Below are positions 61,734 to 64,000 of a DNA stretch of 64,000 nt, piece after piece. The notes below the pieces were generated by a model. That model was given only the letters and a program-made list of their open reading frames with translations, was not told the origin of the DNA and searched no databases. The number at the start of each line of letters is the position of its first letter. The first letter of the stretch is position 1. A program made the translations under genes and the position numbers. This DNA comes from UBA9676 sp963730065 (GTDB taxonomy: Bacteria; Actinomycetota; Actinomycetes; Streptosporangiales; Streptosporangiaceae). The stretch spans positions 744,001 to 808,000 of the forward strand of contig CAVSQL010000014.1 in the NCBI GenBank assembly GCA_963730065.1, read 5' to 3'.

Positions 61734-63248
61734 ATGCCGTCGCTCTCGCTGCTGGCCGGCCGGTACCGCCTGCAAAGCCAGATCGCGGCCGGCGGTGTCG
61801 GTGAGGTCTGGCGGGCGGAAGACACCTTGCTGACGCGGCCGGTGGCGGTCAAGCTGCTGCGCGCCGAGCTGGCCGGGCACACCGAGACGCTGGCGCGGTT
61901 CCGGGCCGAGGCCCGCCACGCCGGCGCGCTGTCGCATCCGGCCATCGCCCGGGTGTACGACTACGGCGATCCGGTGCCGCCGCTGCCCGCGTTCCTGGTG
62001 ATGGAGCTGGTGGACGGGCCGTCGCTGGCCGCTGTCCTGGCGGCCGGGCCGATCGGCGTCGCCCAGACCATGGACGTGGTCGCCCAGGTGGCGGCGGGCC
62101 TGCAGACGGCGCACGCGGCCGGGCTGGTGCACCGCGACATCAAGCCGGCCAACCTGCTGCTCGCCGCGGACGGCCAGGTGAAAATCACCGACTTCGGGAT
62201 CGCACACGTTGCCGGGTCGGTCCCGGTCACCCGCACCGGCATCGTGATGGGAACCCCCGCGTACCTGGCCCCGGAACGGGTGTCGGGCGCGTCGGCCACC
62301 CCAGCGGCCGACCTGTACTCGCTCGGCGTGGTCGCCTACGAATGCCTGGCCGGGGCCGCGCCCTTCGCCGGCAAGCCGCTGGAGGTCGCGGTCGCGCACC
62401 GGGACCTGCCGCTGCCCCCCTTCCCCCATCCGGTGCCCGCCGACGTGGCGCAGCTGATCGGGGACATGACCGCCAAGGACCCCGCCGCCCGGCCGGCCAG
62501 CGCACAGGAGGTCGGCACCCGGGCCAGCCTCCTGCGCGAGGAGATGGCGGGCGGCGTAGCCGGTGGTGCTGGCTCGTGGCAGTACAGCGTCCCGGTCGCC
62601 GTCGCCGGCATCCTGCCGGCCGGCCCGGCCGCCGCCCCGGACCCGACGCTCGGGTGGCAGCCCCCACCGGCCAGGCGGACCAGGCAGACCAGGCGGCCCG
62701 CAGCGGCCTGCCGCCCCGCGCCGGCTGGGCCGGCCGCGCGGTCCAGGCGGACCCGGTGGATCGCGGCCGCCGCCTCGACGGCCGCCGTCGCCGCGCTGGC
62801 GGTAGTGGCGCTGGCCATGACGTCGGGCCCGGGCCGCGGCCCGGCGAGCGCGGCGGGCCCGGCCCGCCAGGCGAGCCAGCCCCCGGCCGCCGCGCCGAGC
62901 CCGCCGGTGACGCGGAGCCCGTCACCGGTGGCGAGCGCGCCTGCCGCGCCGGTCACGGTGGAGGTCACCGCGGACACGCTGATCGGGCAGCCGCTGGGGC
63001 AGGTGCGCCAGCAGCTGCAGCTCCTGGGGCTGGTCGTCCAGGTGCACCGCAACCCCTCCCACCAGGATGCCGGGACCGTCCTGGCGGTGATGCCGAGCGG
63101 CAAGGTGCGCAAGGCGAGCGTCATCGTGGTGACCGTGGCCGTCATGCAGTCCCGGGACGGCCATGGCCACGGCCATCACCAGCACGGGGACGGCAACGGC
63201 GGCCAGACGGTCATGTCCACCGGCGCGGTGGCGGCCGGCGGCGGCTGA
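61734..63248 (+). CDS. Membrane Ser/Thr protein kinase with one PASTA domain and His-rich tail
   Basis: A 504-residue PknB-like kinase. Residues about 8-265 are the kinase: glycine loop QIAAGGVGEVWRAED, Lys in PVAVKLLRAEL, catalytic loop LVHRDIKPANLLL, DFG in KITDFGIAHVAG and TPAYLAPERVSG. A Pro/Arg-rich juxtamembrane region, a single transmembrane helix near residues 343-363 and a Pro/Ser linker follow. One PASTA domain (residues about 405-468) lies outside, ending in a DGHGHGHHQHGDGNGG tail. PASTA domains bind peptidoglycan fragments; the His tail may bind metal. Confidence 0.9.
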   Translation: MPSLSLLAGRYRLQSQIAAGGVGEVWRAEDTLLTRPVAVKLLRAELAGHTETLARFRAEARHAGALSHPAIARVYDYGDPVPPLPAFLVMELVDGPSLAAVLAAGPIGVAQTMDVVAQVAAGLQTAHAAGLVHRDIKPANLLLAADGQVKITDFGIAHVAGSVPVTRTGIVMGTPAYLAPERVSGASATPAADLYSLGVVAYECLAGAAPFAGKPLEVAVAHRDLPLPPFPHPVPADVAQLIGDMTAKDPAARPASAQEVGTRASLLREEMAGGVAGGAGSWQYSVPVAVAGILPAGPAAAPDPTLGWQPPPARRTRQTRRPAAACRPAPAGPAARSRRTRWIAAAASTAAVAALAVVALAMTSGPGRGPASAAGPARQASQPPAAAPSPPVTRSPSPVASAPAAPVTVEVTADTLIGQPLGQVRQQLQLLGLVVQVHRNPSHQDAGTVLAVMPSGKVRKASVIVVTVAVMQSRDGHGHGHHQHGDGNGGQTVMSTGAVAAGGG

Positions 63249-63287
63249 TCCGCCGCGCCGCTGGCCGGGCCGCCCGGCGGACCCTTC

Positions 63288-63462
63288 TCAGGTGACCTCG
63301 ACGATGGCCGCCGCCACGAGCCGGCCGCGGCCGATGTCCAGCACGCCGAGTGTCCCGTGCGGCTGACGCCGCCGGTCGGTCGGCGACCCGGGATTGAAGA
63401 TCCGCTGGCCGCCCGCGGCCTTGTCCACCGGATGTGGGAGTGGCCGAAGACCACCAGGGCGG
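63288..63462 (-). pseudogene. C-terminal remnant of a metallophosphoesterase, frameshifted
   Basis: LVVFGHSHI is followed, after one missing base near 63428-63434, by IFNPGSPTDRRRQPHGTLGV and a short end, stop at 63288. Both pieces are hallmarks of the YfcE/MJ0936 phosphodiesterase family C-terminus. The upstream sequence shows none of the N-terminal metal motifs, so this is a truncated relic. Confidence 0.7.
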
Positions 63463-63673
63463 GGCGGGGAACCGGCGCCAAAATCACGACATGTGCCCTT
63501 CCTGTGGCCAAGCGGTCGGACCGCCGGGTACGCTCCCCAGCCATGGCGACCAGGCGCGGCCGGGCGAGCATTCGGTCGACTTCGATCACTCCGGAGAATG
63601 CCGCGATCCTGACAAGCACTGGCATTGTCCGGGCCCGCTGGCGCGGTGTGTCAGCCCAGGAGGAATAACTAAA

Positions 63674-64000
63674 ATGCTCGCTCGGCTACGCCAGACGCTT
63701 GACAACCCCGCGTTCTACATCGCCTTGCAGAAGGGCATCGGCGCCGACCGGATCCGCTACCGGTGCCTCGACGAGGCGGAGTTGAAACCCGGCGACCGGG
63801 TACTCGATGTGGGCTGCGGCCCCGCGTACTACTTCGACCGGTTGCCGGAGGTGGAATACGTCGGCTTCGATACGTCCGAGCCGTACATTGCCTACGCTCG
63901 ACGGCGGTTCGGCGGGCGGGGCGACTTCCGCTGCGGGATCCTCGCCGCCGAACAGCTGAGCGAGCTGGGCCAATTCGACGTGGTCCTCCTTTTTGGTCTG
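63674..64000 (+). CDS. SAM-dependent class I methyltransferase (3' end cut by window edge)
   Basis: 109 codons are visible. After an N-terminal cap (MLARLRQTLDNPAFYIALQK) comes motif I, GDRVLDVGCGPAYYFDRLP, the S-adenosylmethionine loop, then YVGFDTSEPYIAYARRRFG with the acidic residue that holds the ribose. FDVVLLFGL is the motif-II region at the edge. CAGGAGG lies nine to ten bases before the ATG. Substrate unknown. Confidence 0.88.
   Translation, partial: MLARLRQTLDNPAFYIALQKGIGADRIRYRCLDEAELKPGDRVLDVGCGPAYYFDRLPEVEYVGFDTSEPYIAYARRRFGGRGDFRCGILAAEQLSELGQFDVVLLFGL

Noticed and set aside
63357..63668. Plus-strand 103-codon frame before the methyltransferase
   Set aside because: First half is antisense to the phosphoesterase relic; second half (possible ATG at 63543) has no domain or convincing ribosome site.

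Overview
The window is 64 kb of very GC-rich DNA with dense, mostly short-spaced genes, GTG/ATG starts and strong third-position G/C. Gene content points to an actinomycete: an XRE/NB-ARC/TPR regulator, a LAL-type LuxR regulator, DUF1707, DUF3000 and DUF6295 proteins, F420-type enzymes, HelR, a PknB-like kinase, and hemE/hemG/hemQ of the coproporphyrin-dependent haem route. A filamentous, Streptosporangiales-like organism is my best guess, but nothing here fixes the family.

Layout. 1-6.6 kb: regulator running off the left edge, a lipoprotein, a DUF1707 membrane protein, an orphan beta-clamp (dnaN-like, frameshifted), DUF6295 and a dienelactone hydrolase. 6.7-11 kb: an aldo/keto reductase preceded by a broken partial copy of itself, a small membrane protein, and a MarR regulator plus 14-TM drug exporter with several palindromic operators. 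11.3-14.4 kb: sulfotransferase, a beta-propeller glycosidase-like protein, an amidohydrolase. 14.4-22.3 kb: an aerobic benzoyl-CoA (box) island with boxC, boxB, a PaaX-type regulator, benzoate-CoA ligase, a D-amino-acid oxidase and a luciferase-like oxidoreductase. boxC and the ligase share an upstream motif. 22.3-30 kb: LAL regulator, PRC-barrel protein, valS (two frameshifts) and a DUF1349 protein with a Trp-repeat tail. 30-38.5 kb: msrB, cupin, hemQ, hemG, DUF4349 lipoprotein, hemE, a Cys-rich protein, DUF3000, ribonuclease D and ogt. 38.5-47.4 kb (all minus): mutT1, a polyphosphate kinase with an IS630-type helix-turn-helix fused in frame at its N-terminus, fprA, dxs and an MFS exporter. 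47.6-54.7 kb (all minus): xylBA, a CynX-like transporter and acnA. 54.8-56.5 kb: a low-GC island with a RelA/SpoT-fold nucleotidyltransferase-like protein and a tightly coupled 87-aa partner, the best candidate for a little-described system. 56.5-64 kb: helR (frameshifted), a CoA-ligase remnant, small membrane protein, trpB2, an F420-type PPOX protein, a PASTA kinase with a His-rich tail, a metallophosphoesterase remnant, and a methyltransferase running off the right edge.

Single-base indels interrupt dnaN, valS (twice), rnd, helR and the phosphoesterase remnant. valS is normally essential and single-copy, so sequence error is a serious possibility, and these genes are annotated here as composites. 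No tRNA, rRNA, CRISPR array or complete mobile element was seen.
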